Below, in pieces: positions 52,980-60,984 of a stretch of DNA of 64,000 nucleotides. Source of the stretch: Youngiibacter multivorans (lineage in GTDB: Bacteria > Bacillota > Clostridia > Clostridiales > Clostridiaceae). The position numbers were made by a program, and so were the translations under genes. Location of the stretch: positions 50,583 through 114,582 of the forward strand of contig NZ_JAGGKC010000010.1 of the NCBI RefSeq assembly GCF_017873395.1. The letters run 5' to 3'. How positions within the stretch are numbered: position 1 is the first letter of the stretch; every line of letters starts with the position of its first letter. The notes under the pieces were generated by a model, which saw nothing but the letters and a program-made list of their open reading frames with translations, was not told where the DNA came from and made no database searches.

Positions 52980-53978
52980 CTAAAAAATGCTTCTTATTAT
53001 CTTCGCCCTGTTCACATCCCTCTCCTTTTCAGTGAGGGCTATGCCGTATGCCTTCTGCATCATTCCGGGCTGTGTACTTATTATCAGATTATCAATTATA
53101 TTAAGCTCAATGTCCTTCAATAGTTCAAGCTCTATCCCGAGCCTCACCATGGACAGATGGTAAAGTGCTTCCTTGGAAGCCATCACCCTTGCATTCATGA
53201 GTATGCCAAGGGACCTGTACACCTTGTCCTCTATCTCACTTGTGTACTGGCCAAGCAGCTTCATCTGGTTCACCTGCTCTTCATCCAGTATGCTCAGGAT
53301 CGTACTCTCGAGGTTCGTAAGGATATCCTCCTCGGAGAGTCCAAGCGTCACCTCGTTGGAAATCTGGTATATGTTGCCTTCTGCCTGGGAGCCTTCTCCA
53401 TAAATTCCCCTGATGGTCATCCCCATTTGGGCTAATGCCTGGGCCACATGGCTTACCTTGTCAGCCAGCGTGAAGCCCGGAAGGTGTACCATGACCGAAG
53501 CTCTCATTGCAGTACCAAGGTTAGTTGGACATGCAGTTATATACCCCAGGTTCTTGTCAAAGGCGAAAGTAAGCCTTTCAGAAAGCAGGTCGTCAAGCAT
53601 GTCAGCCTTCTTGAATATATCCCTTAGACCGAATCCATTCTGCATGCACTGCAGCCTTATGTGGTCCTCTTCATTGACCATCAGGCTAACCATTTCCCTG
53701 TTTTCAAGGATATATGCCGAGATGTCGCTGTTATTGATGAGCTTTGCACTCACCAGGTGCTTCTCAAAACCGACCAGGATATCAGTCCTTCCCAGGTCCC
53801 ACATCCTGTGGGTAGTGTAATCAGATTTTATCGCCGAACTGACATAGAAGGCATCCTCTACCTTAGATACGATATCCCTTGCCCTCTCGCGGTCGAGCAT
53901 ATGCGGGAAAGGTACGGCTTCAAGGTTCCTTGCGAACCTTACCCTGCTCATCAGTACAAGTGATTCCTTTTCAAGCAT
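52980..53978 (-). CDS. mcsB: protein arginine kinase McsB
   Basis: A 332-residue ATP:guanido phosphotransferase-like enzyme. Marks include SRVRFARNLEAVPFP near the start, a nucleotide-binding Arg segment RMWDLGRTDILVGFEKH, the NEEDHIRLQCMQ loop (about 118) with the catalytic Glu, and CPTNLGTAMRASVMVHLPG (about 153-171). It phosphorylates arginines on substrates to be degraded by ClpCP. The protein starts about 20 residues later than B. subtilis McsB. ATG 53978 follows AAGGTGAG and overlaps mcsA by 8 bp. Confidence 0.95.
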   Translation of the reverse strand: MLEKESLVLMSRVRFARNLEAVPFPHMLDRERARDIVSKVEDAFYVSSAIKSDYTTHRMWDLGRTDILVGFEKHLVSAKLINNSDISAYILENREMVSLMVNEEDHIRLQCMQNGFGLRDIFKKADMLDDLLSERLTFAFDKNLGYITACPTNLGTAMRASVMVHLPGFTLADKVSHVAQALAQMGMTIRGIYGEGSQAEGNIYQISNEVTLGLSEEDILTNLESTILSILDEEQVNQMKLLGQYTSEIEDKVYRSLGILMNARVMASKEALYHLSMVRLGIELELLKDIELNIIDNLIISTQPGMMQKAYGIALTEKERDVNRAKIIRSIF

Positions 53979-54348
53979 TGGTCTCACCTTCCTTCTTCAT
54001 GTCCCGCCTCAGCTGATTTATTTCATCCCTTATACCTGCTGCCTCTTCAAAGTTCTCTTTCGCTATCTCTTCCTGAAGACGCCTTTTAAGGGTTTCCATC
54101 CTTCTCTTGTTTGTCATCTCAATAGCCGCATGCTTCGGAAACTTGCCGATATGGACAAGCCCTCCCTGCACCCTCTTTATTGAAGGGACAAGGTACTCAG
54201 CAAAGTATTCATAGCATACGCTGCAACCAAGGAGACCTGTCTTCTTGAAAGACCTGAACTCAAGCCCGCAATTGGGGCATCTCATTTCCTCATGTTCGTG
54301 GTCTCCGACCCTGTCAAAAAATGAGCCGAAGAAATTGTCGTAACTCAT
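53971..54348 (-). CDS. mcsA: McsA-like activator of McsB, short form with one zinc finger
   Basis: A 125-residue protein. Near residue 23-50 it has one zinc finger of two Cys pairs (CPNCGLEF and GCSVCYEYF) and the C-terminus has a UVR motif (RLQEEIAKENFEEAAGIRDEINQL, about 90-113). McsA of Bacillus has about 185 residues and a second Cys4 finger at the very N-terminus, which is absent here. McsA activates the McsB kinase. I start at ATG 54348, about 6 nt after GAGGTG; GTG 54357 overlaps that site. No ctsR gene lies upstream. Confidence 0.88.
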   Translation of the reverse strand: MSYDNFFGSFFDRVGDHEHEEMRCPNCGLEFRSFKKTGLLGCSVCYEYFAEYLVPSIKRVQGGLVHIGKFPKHAAIEMTNKRRMETLKRRLQEEIAKENFEEAAGIRDEINQLRRDMKKEGETNA

Positions 54349-54397
54349 ACCGATCACCTCTTATGCTTTAGCCTTTACCAAAGATGTCCACAAATAT

Positions 54398-54403
54398 ATT
54401 ATA
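54398..54403 (-). promoter_or_regulatory. candidate extended -10 promoter of the mcsA operon
   Basis: TGGTATAAT on the minus strand, about 50 bp upstream of the mcsA start. No CtsR heptad repeat (GGTCAAA) or CIRCE element is visible around it. Confidence 0.4.
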
Positions 54404-54499
54404 CCAATTCTACAGGGAATATCTGAACTAAAGGTTAAATTATCCGACCAAATTCATCGGAATTGAAAAACTTAATTAATTGTACACAATCTTTGATAT

Positions 54500-54549
54500 T
54501 TTTTAAAGGGGAACCAATAAAAAAGATGCTAATCTCCTGATGGTTCCCC
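54500..54549 (-). terminator. terminator of the tmk-darA-holB-ricT block
   Basis: GGGGAACCA pairs with TGGTTCCCC across a 24-base loop on the minus strand, followed by TTTAAAAAATATC. The long loop and broken T-tract make it only moderately convincing. Confidence 0.6.
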
Positions 54550-54556
54550 TCAATTT

Positions 54557-55471
54557 CTACTTCTCGTCCTTCAATATCTTCTTTATAAGCTTCAAGTCCT
54601 CTTTGTCTACAGAGTTCGGGTCGATCTTGATGTCCTTCTCGTCGAAGGTATCCTCGTAATGTCCCTTAAGCAGCTCAATCTCATGAATGCTGAAGGTTTC
54701 AATGACCTCTTCAGTCACGAAGTTCAGCTTTACCTTCACATTCTCCTTGACTACGCTGTTGCCAACAACCTCGCCCTTGCCCTTCACTGTGTTGACTATG
54801 GATCCGACTCTTGGCAGCTTTCTCCTTATAGTCTCGTAGGAATCCTGCTCATAGTTAAGGCAGCACATAAGCCTGCCGCAGATTCCTGAAATCTTTGTAG
54901 GATTCAACGAAAGGTTCTGCTCCTTTGCCATCTTGATGGAAACCGATGTGAAGTCTCCGAGCCAGGTGGAGCAGCACAGTGGTCTTCCGCAGGGACCGAT
55001 TCCGCCGATCATCTTGGCTTCGTCGCGGACTCCTATCTGCCTCAGCTCAATCCTTGTCTTGAATATGGTCGCAAGGTCCTTAACCAGCTCCCTGAAGTCC
55101 ACCCTTCCGTCTGCCGTGAAATAGAAGATGACCTTGTTGTTGTCAAAGGTATATTCCACATCCACAAGCTTCATATCAAGCCCATGGGCAATTATCTTCG
55201 CTTCACAAAGGGGGAATGCTTCCTTCTCCCTTATCTGGTTCTGTCTGTTCCTGTCTATGTCAGCCTCTGACGCCACCCTAATGACCGGCTTCAGCGGGGA
55301 CACTATCTCCGTATCATTTATCTCCTTGCCAGCGATGACGCACTGCCCGAATTCTATTCCTCTTGCAGTCTCGACTATCACAGGCTGATCCTTCTGTATG
55401 TCATATTCAAGAGGGTCGAAATAATATACCTTGCCAGCCTTCTTGAACCTGACTCCGACTACTTTTACCAT
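54557..55471 (-). CDS. ricT: PSP1-domain protein RicT (YaaT)
   Basis: A 304-residue PSP1 protein. Conserved marks include VVGVRFKKAGKVYYFDP at the N-terminus, GVRDEAKMIGGIGPCGRPLCC (about 146-166) and GICGRLMCCLNYE (about 195-207); the Cys pairs bind Fe-S in the RicAFT complex. RicT supports RNase Y-dependent mRNA processing. In Bacillus it is encoded after holB, as here (6-bp gap). No RicA or RicF partner is in this window. Confidence 0.93.
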   Translation of the reverse strand: MVKVVGVRFKKAGKVYYFDPLEYDIQKDQPVIVETARGIEFGQCVIAGKEINDTEIVSPLKPVIRVASEADIDRNRQNQIREKEAFPLCEAKIIAHGLDMKLVDVEYTFDNNKVIFYFTADGRVDFRELVKDLATIFKTRIELRQIGVRDEAKMIGGIGPCGRPLCCSTWLGDFTSVSIKMAKEQNLSLNPTKISGICGRLMCCLNYEQDSYETIRRKLPRVGSIVNTVKGKGEVVGNSVVKENVKVKLNFVTEEVIETFSIHEIELLKGHYEDTFDEKDIKIDPNSVDKEDLKLIKKILKDEK

Positions 55472-55477
55472 TTATGA

Positions 55478-56509
55478 TTAAACCTCCAATAATCTAAGCA
55501 TGAGTCCGGAGACCACAGTCTCCTTGTTTATGTTAAGCCCCGGCATCACATATCCCCTCATGCCATAAAGGATGTCGAGATATCTCTGCAGAGTGCTGTA
55601 TGTAGTTTCCCTTGCGAGAAATGAAATGTCCTCCATCAGGATCTTGTCCTTGATTGGATTTTCGGACAGTGACTTTTCCTTGAGAATGCAATCAACGGCA
55701 TAGGCAAAGTCATCAATGAAATCCGGAAGCTCCGATGTTGATACAGCCTCAAGATACTTTAGTACCCTGAAGTAGTCAGCTCCTCTGCTCCTTCTTGCCT
55801 CAACCAGGCCCTTAAGGATATTGACTGATAGGTCCAGAGAATCTTCCCTCATGCCCTTCAGTATTATGTTTTCAGAAATTCCGGGTATGCCCCTGGACAG
55901 TGACACCACTTCGTCGATGCTCTCCTTCGATACCTTGAGAGTCCTTTGCGGCTCCACCTTTTTTCTGGATTTTTCTATCTCCTTTTTCAGCGATTCCTCC
56001 CTGAATCGGTCCTCTTCGCTCTTGTTGTATGAATGAACGAAGGATTCCACGTATTTCTTCATGTCCCTCTCGTTAAGCGGAAGCAGCCTGTGCATATGGC
56101 ACCTTGACTTCACAGTCTCGAAAAGAAACATCTCGTTGTCCGTGAGAAGAAAGAAGTAAACACCTGGATTCGGCTCCTCAATGGTCTTCAGGATAGCGTT
56201 TTGAGCTTCCCTTCCCATCCTGTGAGCCTCATATATTATAATGACCTTCCTCTCGCCTTCGTAAGGCTTGAGGGAGGCCTCAACGACGACTTCCCTGATC
56301 TGTCCCACTGTGACGGTGGTCTTTTCAGGCCTTACCCTCACTATGTCAACAGAATCCCTTCCTTTGATACCCAGAATCTCCCTGGCAAGGTATTCTGCAA
56401 AGGCAGACTTGCCGATACCATCTGGCCCCACTATGATATGGGCATGGGAAAGGGTATTGCTCGAAATGGCCTTCAAGAACCTTTCCTTAAGCTTGTCGAA
56501 ACCAATCAT
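55478..56509 (-). CDS. holB: DNA polymerase III delta' subunit
   Basis: A 343-residue clamp-loader subunit. IIVGPDGIGKSAFAEYLA (about 26) is the Walker A region, IIYEAHRMGREAQNAILKTIEEP (about 90-112) carries the sensor and SRC-like segment VKSRCHMHRL (about 132). The C-terminal region is charged. Delta' helps load the beta clamp. ATG 56509 lies 7 nt after GGAGGG; GTG at 56512 is less well placed. The order tmk-darA-holB-ricT is conserved in Firmicutes; the yaaR gene found there in Bacillus is missing. Confidence 0.92.
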   Translation of the reverse strand: MIGFDKLKERFLKAISSNTLSHAHIIVGPDGIGKSAFAEYLAREILGIKGRDSVDIVRVRPEKTTVTVGQIREVVVEASLKPYEGERKVIIIYEAHRMGREAQNAILKTIEEPNPGVYFFLLTDNEMFLFETVKSRCHMHRLLPLNERDMKKYVESFVHSYNKSEEDRFREESLKKEIEKSRKKVEPQRTLKVSKESIDEVVSLSRGIPGISENIILKGMREDSLDLSVNILKGLVEARRSRGADYFRVLKYLEAVSTSELPDFIDDFAYAVDCILKEKSLSENPIKDKILMEDISFLARETTYSTLQRYLDILYGMRGYVMPGLNINKETVVSGLMLRLLEV

Positions 56510-56525
56510 CACAATACCCTCCGAT

Positions 56526-56855
56526 TCAGATCTTTATAAACTGGTCGACATCCACGACGAATATCGTGGCTCCTCCCACTTCAATGTCCACCGGATATGG
56601 TACATATACTCCGGTAGTGGTAGACAGAGGCGACGGATTAGTTATCACCTGGTGCCTCGTCCTGCAGGTTTCCTCAACGATTCCAAGCACGATCTCAACC
56701 TTCTCTTCGTCAACTCCGATCATAAGTGTCGTGTTGCCTGACTTCAGGAAGCCTCCTGTAGTGGCGAGCTTCGTGACCCTGAAACCTTTCTCATTGAGAA
56801 GGTCAATGACATCTATCGCATCCTCGTCATTTACTATGGCTATGATAAGCTTCAT
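56526..56855 (-). CDS. darA: cyclic di-AMP receptor, PII-like (DarA/PstA/YaaQ)
   Basis: A 109-residue PII-like protein. MKLIIAIVNDEDAIDVIDLLNEKGFRVTKLATTGGFLKSGNTTLMIGV is the classic DarA start, with TTGGFLKSGN forming the ligand site, and the C-terminus GGATIFVVDVDQF is also typical. It binds c-di-AMP; downstream targets are not known with certainty. ATG 56855 follows GGAGGTGGAAGTG. Placed between tmk and holB, the standard position in Firmicutes. Confidence 0.93.
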   Translation of the reverse strand: MKLIIAIVNDEDAIDVIDLLNEKGFRVTKLATTGGFLKSGNTTLMIGVDEEKVEIVLGIVEETCRTRHQVITNPSPLSTTTGVYVPYPVDIEVGGATIFVVDVDQFIKI

Positions 56856-56920
56856 CACTTCCACCTCCAGATAAGGGTCCGTTGGAACCCTGTTTATACT
56901 ATTATACTATAAGTGTCAAC

Positions 56921-57625
56921 TTATTTGCACGGTATGGCCCCCGTCTTTCTCAGCCTTGCCACGGTAGTTCCGAGCACCTCTGAGAATATATCCTCTATAG
57001 GCCTCATTTCTCCGCCATAGGTACACATTATCTTCTCCCACTTATACCTATCGGCAACAAAATGGGCATTTTGATACGAGCTTTCCATATGGTGAAGGTC
57101 GCTCTCATGTATGTCCTTCTCGTCTTCCCCGGTTATCTTGTTCTTCCTGTCAGCAGTAAGCCGCCTTGACACAGCAGGAGGCACATCGAGAAAAAAGACT
57201 ATGTCAGGAACCGGAATCCTGTAAATGTTGAACTCAAGGTCGTATTCCCAGTCAAGGAACTTTACCCTTTCGCTCTCGTCAGCTATCTTTGATGCCTGAT
57301 GGACCATGTTTGCAGTCGCGTACCTGTCAGCAATCACTATTCCGCCTTCTTCATAGAAGTCTTTCCAGCTCGTGTTGAAGGATGCGTATCTGTCCACTGC
57401 GAAAAATGAGGACGCCACATATGGCGAAACGGATTCAGGATCCATGCCGAAATCGCCCCTCAGGTACATCTTCACGAGAGCTGAACTCTCTGAATCATAA
57501 TCCGGATACTGAACCTTCCTTACCGTGAGTCCCATCTCAAGAAGTGCCTTATACAGCTTCTCCGACTGGGTCTGCTTTCCGGATCCATCGGTTCCCTCTA
57601 TTACAATGACTGTCCCTTTACCCAT
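56921..57625 (-). CDS. tmk: thymidylate kinase
   Basis: A 234-residue kinase. The P-loop is EGTDGSGKQTQ (about 10-20), DRYATANMVHQASK (about 99-112) holds the DRY-type motif, and FFLDVPPAVSRRL (about 144) precedes the lid. It converts dTMP to dTDP. The Gln after the P-loop Lys replaces Ser/Thr of the usual GKTT; this is a known variant (GKETQ/GKQTQ-type) branch in Gram-positive anaerobes. It starts the tmk-darA-holB-ricT block. Confidence 0.88.
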   Translation of the reverse strand: MGKGTVIVIEGTDGSGKQTQSEKLYKALLEMGLTVRKVQYPDYDSESSALVKMYLRGDFGMDPESVSPYVASSFFAVDRYASFNTSWKDFYEEGGIVIADRYATANMVHQASKIADESERVKFLDWEYDLEFNIYRIPVPDIVFFLDVPPAVSRRLTADRKNKITGEDEKDIHESDLHHMESSYQNAHFVADRYKWEKIMCTYGGEMRPIEDIFSEVLGTTVARLRKTGAIPCK

Positions 57626-57691
57626 AAGCTTCTCCGTTTCTATATAATAAGGCTAAAGCCTCCTCTTAGATTATACTTCACACATCGCTTA

Positions 57692-57723
57692 CATAACAAG
57701 AAGAGCCCGGCTAAGCCGAGCTC
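57692..57723 (-). terminator. terminator after the small membrane protein gene
   Basis: GAGCTCGGCT and GCCGGGCTC form a stem with one mismatch around TA on the minus strand, followed by TTCTTGTT. It starts 5 bp after the stop. Confidence 0.65.
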
Positions 57724-57727
57724 ATAT

Positions 57728-58216
57728 CTATCTGTATAGTTTCATCGAATTCTGTATCTTTATAGTCATGCAGGTACTTGGCTTGAAGAAGAACTTCTTT
57801 TCCCTTCCGCCATCCTCATATACCAGGCAATACCTGCCTTTCATGAATTCGCATGTGTAGTTGCTTCCCCTGACTTTTGAAACATCGGGATTCTTGCCAA
57901 CCTCACCGAAGTACCTTATATCAGATACCTTGACTCTTTCCACCAAAAGTGGCTTATCTCCAGTCATCTTGTGTATCAGAAGGTCATCAGCTATTATGGA
58001 ATACCTGTAGCACTCCTTGGACATAGTAAAGGAACTGTACATCAGGTACAGGAATCCCAATACAAGAACCGTGTCCACGATAATCCTGTATGTTCCAGTA
58101 ACGCCTGCTGCCTTTGAAAGGTATGAAGCTACAAGAAGCGACAGTGTCAGCGCTATGAGACCGAGAAGCAAAGGTGTTCCTTTTCTCTCTACTTTTTCAT
58201 TGTAAATGCAAGCCAT
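57728..58216 (-). CDS. hypothetical membrane protein with two TM helices
   Basis: A 162-residue protein. Two hydrophobic segments (about residues 14-36 and 44-62) are followed by a soluble C-terminal domain rich in Lys and Phe (ending TIKIQNSMKLYR) that looks like a PH-like/bPH beta fold (RYSIIADDLLIHKMTG). Similar small membrane proteins are common and uncharacterised. ATG 58216 is chosen because GGAGGAAGT immediately precedes it; upstream in-frame starts have none. It stands alone with its own terminator. Confidence 0.65.
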   Translation of the reverse strand: MACIYNEKVERKGTPLLLGLIALTLSLLVASYLSKAAGVTGTYRIIVDTVLVLGFLYLMYSSFTMSKECYRYSIIADDLLIHKMTGDKPLLVERVKVSDIRYFGEVGKNPDVSKVRGSNYTCEFMKGRYCLVYEDGGREKKFFFKPSTCMTIKIQNSMKLYR

Positions 58217-58555
58217 ACTTCCTCCGATGATTGCAGCTCCTTCGTTGGAGCCTGTCCCTGCAGTTTCCGCAGGACCCAATAGATGTATTATACATACATT
58301 CCCTTTGATACGCAAAGATTCTTTCGTTTGATTCCGGCTTAAAAAATCTTATTTCAGCCTCAGCCCCCGATTTATGCATCTGGGATGCTTCCACATGCTA
58401 TTATCTCCTGTTTTCGCTCATTTTCGAGCCTGTCCGATTGCCTGATTTTGACAAGTCAGACAGTAACCGATTGCAAAGGAAAATACAAATCATCATACAG
58501 TCATTTAGTATCTTTACCGGAGGCCTGCGCTATGGAAATGGCTTAGTTCTTGGGG

Positions 58556-58561
58556 TATAAT
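58556..58561 (+). promoter_or_regulatory. candidate -10 box of the corA promoter
   Basis: TATAAT, with TGGAAA at 58533-58538 as a weak -35 (17-bp spacer), 35 bp upstream of the corA start. Confidence 0.45.
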
Positions 58562-58595
58562 AAAGTAGCCTGTTACGGCCAAGGAGGTGCTTGAT

Positions 58596-59540
58596 ATGAT
58601 TGCAATATACAAAAGCGACATGACTCCACAGGGTGGATTGAAGCAGATAACAAACATTGAACCAGGGTCATGGATCAATCTGGTGGCTCCTCTTGAGCAA
58701 GAACTCATGCTGGTTTCCAGGAAGACCGGAGTACCTCTCGAATTCCTGAAGGCTGCCTTAGATGATGAGGAGAGCTCCCGAATCGATATCGAGGACAAGG
58801 TCCATCTCATACTCGTGGACATCCCGTTCACTGAGATGGAGGACAACAGCCTCGTATACGACACATACCCCCTTGCGATAATACACACTGAGAATGAGCT
58901 CATAACCGTATGTCTCAAGAATTCCAAGATAATTACCGACTTCATAAACGGGAAGATGAAATCCTTCTTTACCTTCAAGAAGTCAAGGTTCATACTCCAG
59001 CTCCTGCAGAGAGTATCCATGCACTTCCTTCTCTACCTGAGACAGATTGACAAGAAGAGCGTCCTCATTGAGAAGAGGCTGTACAAGTCCATGCAGAATA
59101 AAGAGCTCATACAGATGCTGTCCCTTGAGAAATCCCTCGTTTATTTCAACACATCACTTAAATCGAACGAGGTAACCCTTGAGAAGCTGCTGAAATTAGA
59201 TCTTGTCAACAGATACGAGGAAGACCAGGACCTTCTTGACGAGGTCATCATAGACAACAAGCAGGCCATTGAGATGGCTACCATATATTCAGAGACGATC
59301 ACGGGCACCATGGATGCATTCGCATCTGTCATATCGAACAACGTCAACGCGGTAATGAAGTTCCTTGCCGCAGTCACGATCGTTATGAACATACCTGCAA
59401 TCATAGCCGGAATATACGGAATGAATGTACGGAACATGCCAATGGCTGATAACCCCTATGGCTTCGGATTCGTCATTTCCATAATGCTTATTGCCACTCT
59501 TCTAGTATCCTGGTTCCTCAAAAAACGCGATATGTTTTAA
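58596..59540 (+). CDS. corA: CorA family magnesium/divalent cation transporter
   Basis: A 314-residue CorA protein. The cytoplasmic funnel domain and long stalk helix precede two C-terminal transmembrane helices, the first ending in the GMN signature (AGIYGMNV, about residue 276), the second in the last 20 residues with the basic tail LKKRDMF. It forms a pentameric Mg2+ channel. ATG 58596 is 6 nt after GGAGGTG. A single plus-strand gene between minus-strand genes. Confidence 0.93.
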   Translation: MIAIYKSDMTPQGGLKQITNIEPGSWINLVAPLEQELMLVSRKTGVPLEFLKAALDDEESSRIDIEDKVHLILVDIPFTEMEDNSLVYDTYPLAIIHTENELITVCLKNSKIITDFINGKMKSFFTFKKSRFILQLLQRVSMHFLLYLRQIDKKSVLIEKRLYKSMQNKELIQMLSLEKSLVYFNTSLKSNEVTLEKLLKLDLVNRYEEDQDLLDEVIIDNKQAIEMATIYSETITGTMDAFASVISNNVNAVMKFLAAVTIVMNIPAIIAGIYGMNVRNMPMADNPYGFGFVISIMLIATLLVSWFLKKRDMF

Positions 59541-59541
59541 A

Positions 59542-59586
59542 ATGAGCCGTTGCATATCAATTTGATATGCAGCGGCTCACCATTTT
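59542..59586. terminator. bidirectional terminator between corA and a convergent membrane protein gene
   Basis: TGAGCCGTTGCATATCAA pairs almost perfectly with TTGATATGCAGCGGCTCA (one G-T pair), followed by CCATTTTT on the plus strand and by CATTTT on the minus strand. Confidence 0.85.
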
Positions 59587-60524
59587 TAAAGCTTTGTCCT
59601 CTCTATCTCATACCTCTTGAACTTTGCCTCATCCATTGAATTCCTTATGACCCTGTAGCTTCCCATTACTCCAAAGAGAAGACCAAGACCAATATTCTTC
59701 CATACTTCCACTACATAGAACATCTCGTTGTCAAACAGCGCCCTTGGCGCTATAACCAAAGCATCGACAAATGTCAGCCCGAAGTCGCTGTATACAAGAC
59801 TCATTGCAACCTCTACAACATTGGCGAAAATTATCGCTATTATGACCGATATGGCTATTATCACAGGCATTCCCGGTCCCACCTTGCCCTTCAGGATCTT
59901 GTAACCGAAGTAAGACATGTATGCCATGGCAAAGCCCGCTAAAGCGGCTATGAACCCAAAATATGATATCACAAGCCATACAACACTTCCAAGCAGCGCT
60001 CCGATTATGGCTCCGATGGCTCCAGTGAAATAGTTCCCGGAAACCATTAGAGTCTCCTTCTCATTCCGGTACTCCTCCTCGATCCCTGTAACACAGCTTC
60101 CACAGATTTCAGTGCTTATTCCTCCAATGGAGTAGGAATGATACCTTCCATTCGCTCCGCAATTGTAGCAGGAATTTGCAAGTCCAAGGGCTTTGAATTC
60201 AGAGGTAACTGATTCAAGAACCTCCATGGCCTTTTCGACAGTAGCCTTCACTGACATTGACCTTGGCAGGACCATACTCATGGCATGCCCGCCGTCAAGC
60301 CTGTATGTAAGCCTATACGGTTTCCTTATGGACTCAAGATGATCCTTAAGGTCTGACTCCCTTCCCTTTCCGTCAAAATCAACTGAGGTTATCAGGTTGA
60401 GCATGTTGCTTTGGTCGATATACAATGTGAACCAGTATCCGCCATAATCACCGTGAATGTTGTTCCCGCTGCCCTGTAAGCTCAGCCTTTCCGCCAGCTC
60501 CTTCAATAGCTTGTCCTGTGCCAT
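59586..60524 (-). CDS. hypothetical zinc-ribbon membrane protein
   Basis: A 312-residue protein. Residues 1-125 are soluble; a Cys4 motif (CYNCGANGRYHSYSIGG...EICGSC, about residues 117-145) likely binds zinc; after it come about four hydrophobic segments (GAIIGALLGSVVWLVISYFG, FIAALAGFAMAYMSYFGY, IIAISVIIAIIFANVVEVA and IGLGLLFGVMGSY). No family recognised; similar proteins with a ribbon plus TM domain exist in Clostridia. ATG 60524 follows GGGGGGTG. A shortened relative of its TM part is encoded at 60676-60891. Confidence 0.65.
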   Translation of the reverse strand: MAQDKLLKELAERLSLQGSGNNIHGDYGGYWFTLYIDQSNMLNLITSVDFDGKGRESDLKDHLESIRKPYRLTYRLDGGHAMSMVLPRSMSVKATVEKAMEVLESVTSEFKALGLANSCYNCGANGRYHSYSIGGISTEICGSCVTGIEEEYRNEKETLMVSGNYFTGAIGAIIGALLGSVVWLVISYFGFIAALAGFAMAYMSYFGYKILKGKVGPGMPVIIAISVIIAIIFANVVEVAMSLVYSDFGLTFVDALVIAPRALFDNEMFYVVEVWKNIGLGLLFGVMGSYRVIRNSMDEAKFKRYEIERTKL

Positions 60525-60576
60525 TCTGCACCCCCCGCTTGCGCACTGTAAGTACACCTATAATCAACATTATCTA

Positions 60577-60620
60577 CGAGCGCGCAAAGGCTGTCAATGA
60601 CTCATCTGGTCATGACAACC
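60577..60620. repeat. direct repeat copy 1 (remnant of a gene 3' end)
   Basis: Nearly identical to 60940-60984 (shared CAATGACTCATCTGGTCATG and AAAGGCTG). In the minus frame it encodes VVMTR-stop, matching the end of the phospholipase C-like gene (AVMTR-stop). Only about 17 codons remain open upstream, so this is the tail of a lost copy. Confidence 0.65.
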
Positions 60621-60675
60621 CTATCTTTACCAATTTTATCCAACTCCTCTCAGTCGGATTTTTTTGAAGCTGTGA

Positions 60676-60891
60676 CTATCTATAAAGTATCTCCAAACCT
60701 TCGTTCATTTTTCTTTTTACCTTACCCTTAAGCAGTTTGCAGGTAAAACGGTATATGTATACCCCTAAAAAACCTATTGAAGCCCCTATGACTCCAAATC
60801 TGGAAACCAAAAGAAAAGCAACACTTGCCAAAAGCATACCGAAGCATGCATCAATTGCCTCGGTGCCAAAAGTTTTGAATATTTTTATCAT
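60676..60891 (-). CDS. small hypothetical membrane protein
   Basis: A 71-residue protein with one or two hydrophobic segments (about 14-50). SRFGVIGASIGFLGVYIYRFTCKLLKGKV resembles SYFGFIAALAGFAMAYMSYFGYKILKGKV in the 312-residue neighbour at 59586-60524, so it looks like a shortened paralogue. It may be functional or a decay product of the local duplication. Confidence 0.45.
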   Translation of the reverse strand: MIKIFKTFGTEAIDACFGMLLASVAFLLVSRFGVIGASIGFLGVYIYRFTCKLLKGKVKRKMNEGLEILYR

Positions 60892-60939
60892 CTCTACTTC
60901 CCCCGGTATATGTCATTAGTTTCTCCAGTAACCATATCC

Positions 60940-60984
60940 AGAGCGCCGCAAAGGCTGCCAATGACTCATCTGGTCATGACAGCC
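60940..60984. repeat. direct repeat copy 2 (3' end of the phospholipase-like gene)
   Basis: Partner of 60577-60620, offset about 364 bp. This copy covers the last codons and stop of the gene at 60966-61547. Confidence 0.65.

Noticed and set aside
58514..59020. A 168-codon minus-strand frame over corA
   Set aside because: Opposite strand of a conserved CorA gene; no start signal or motif.
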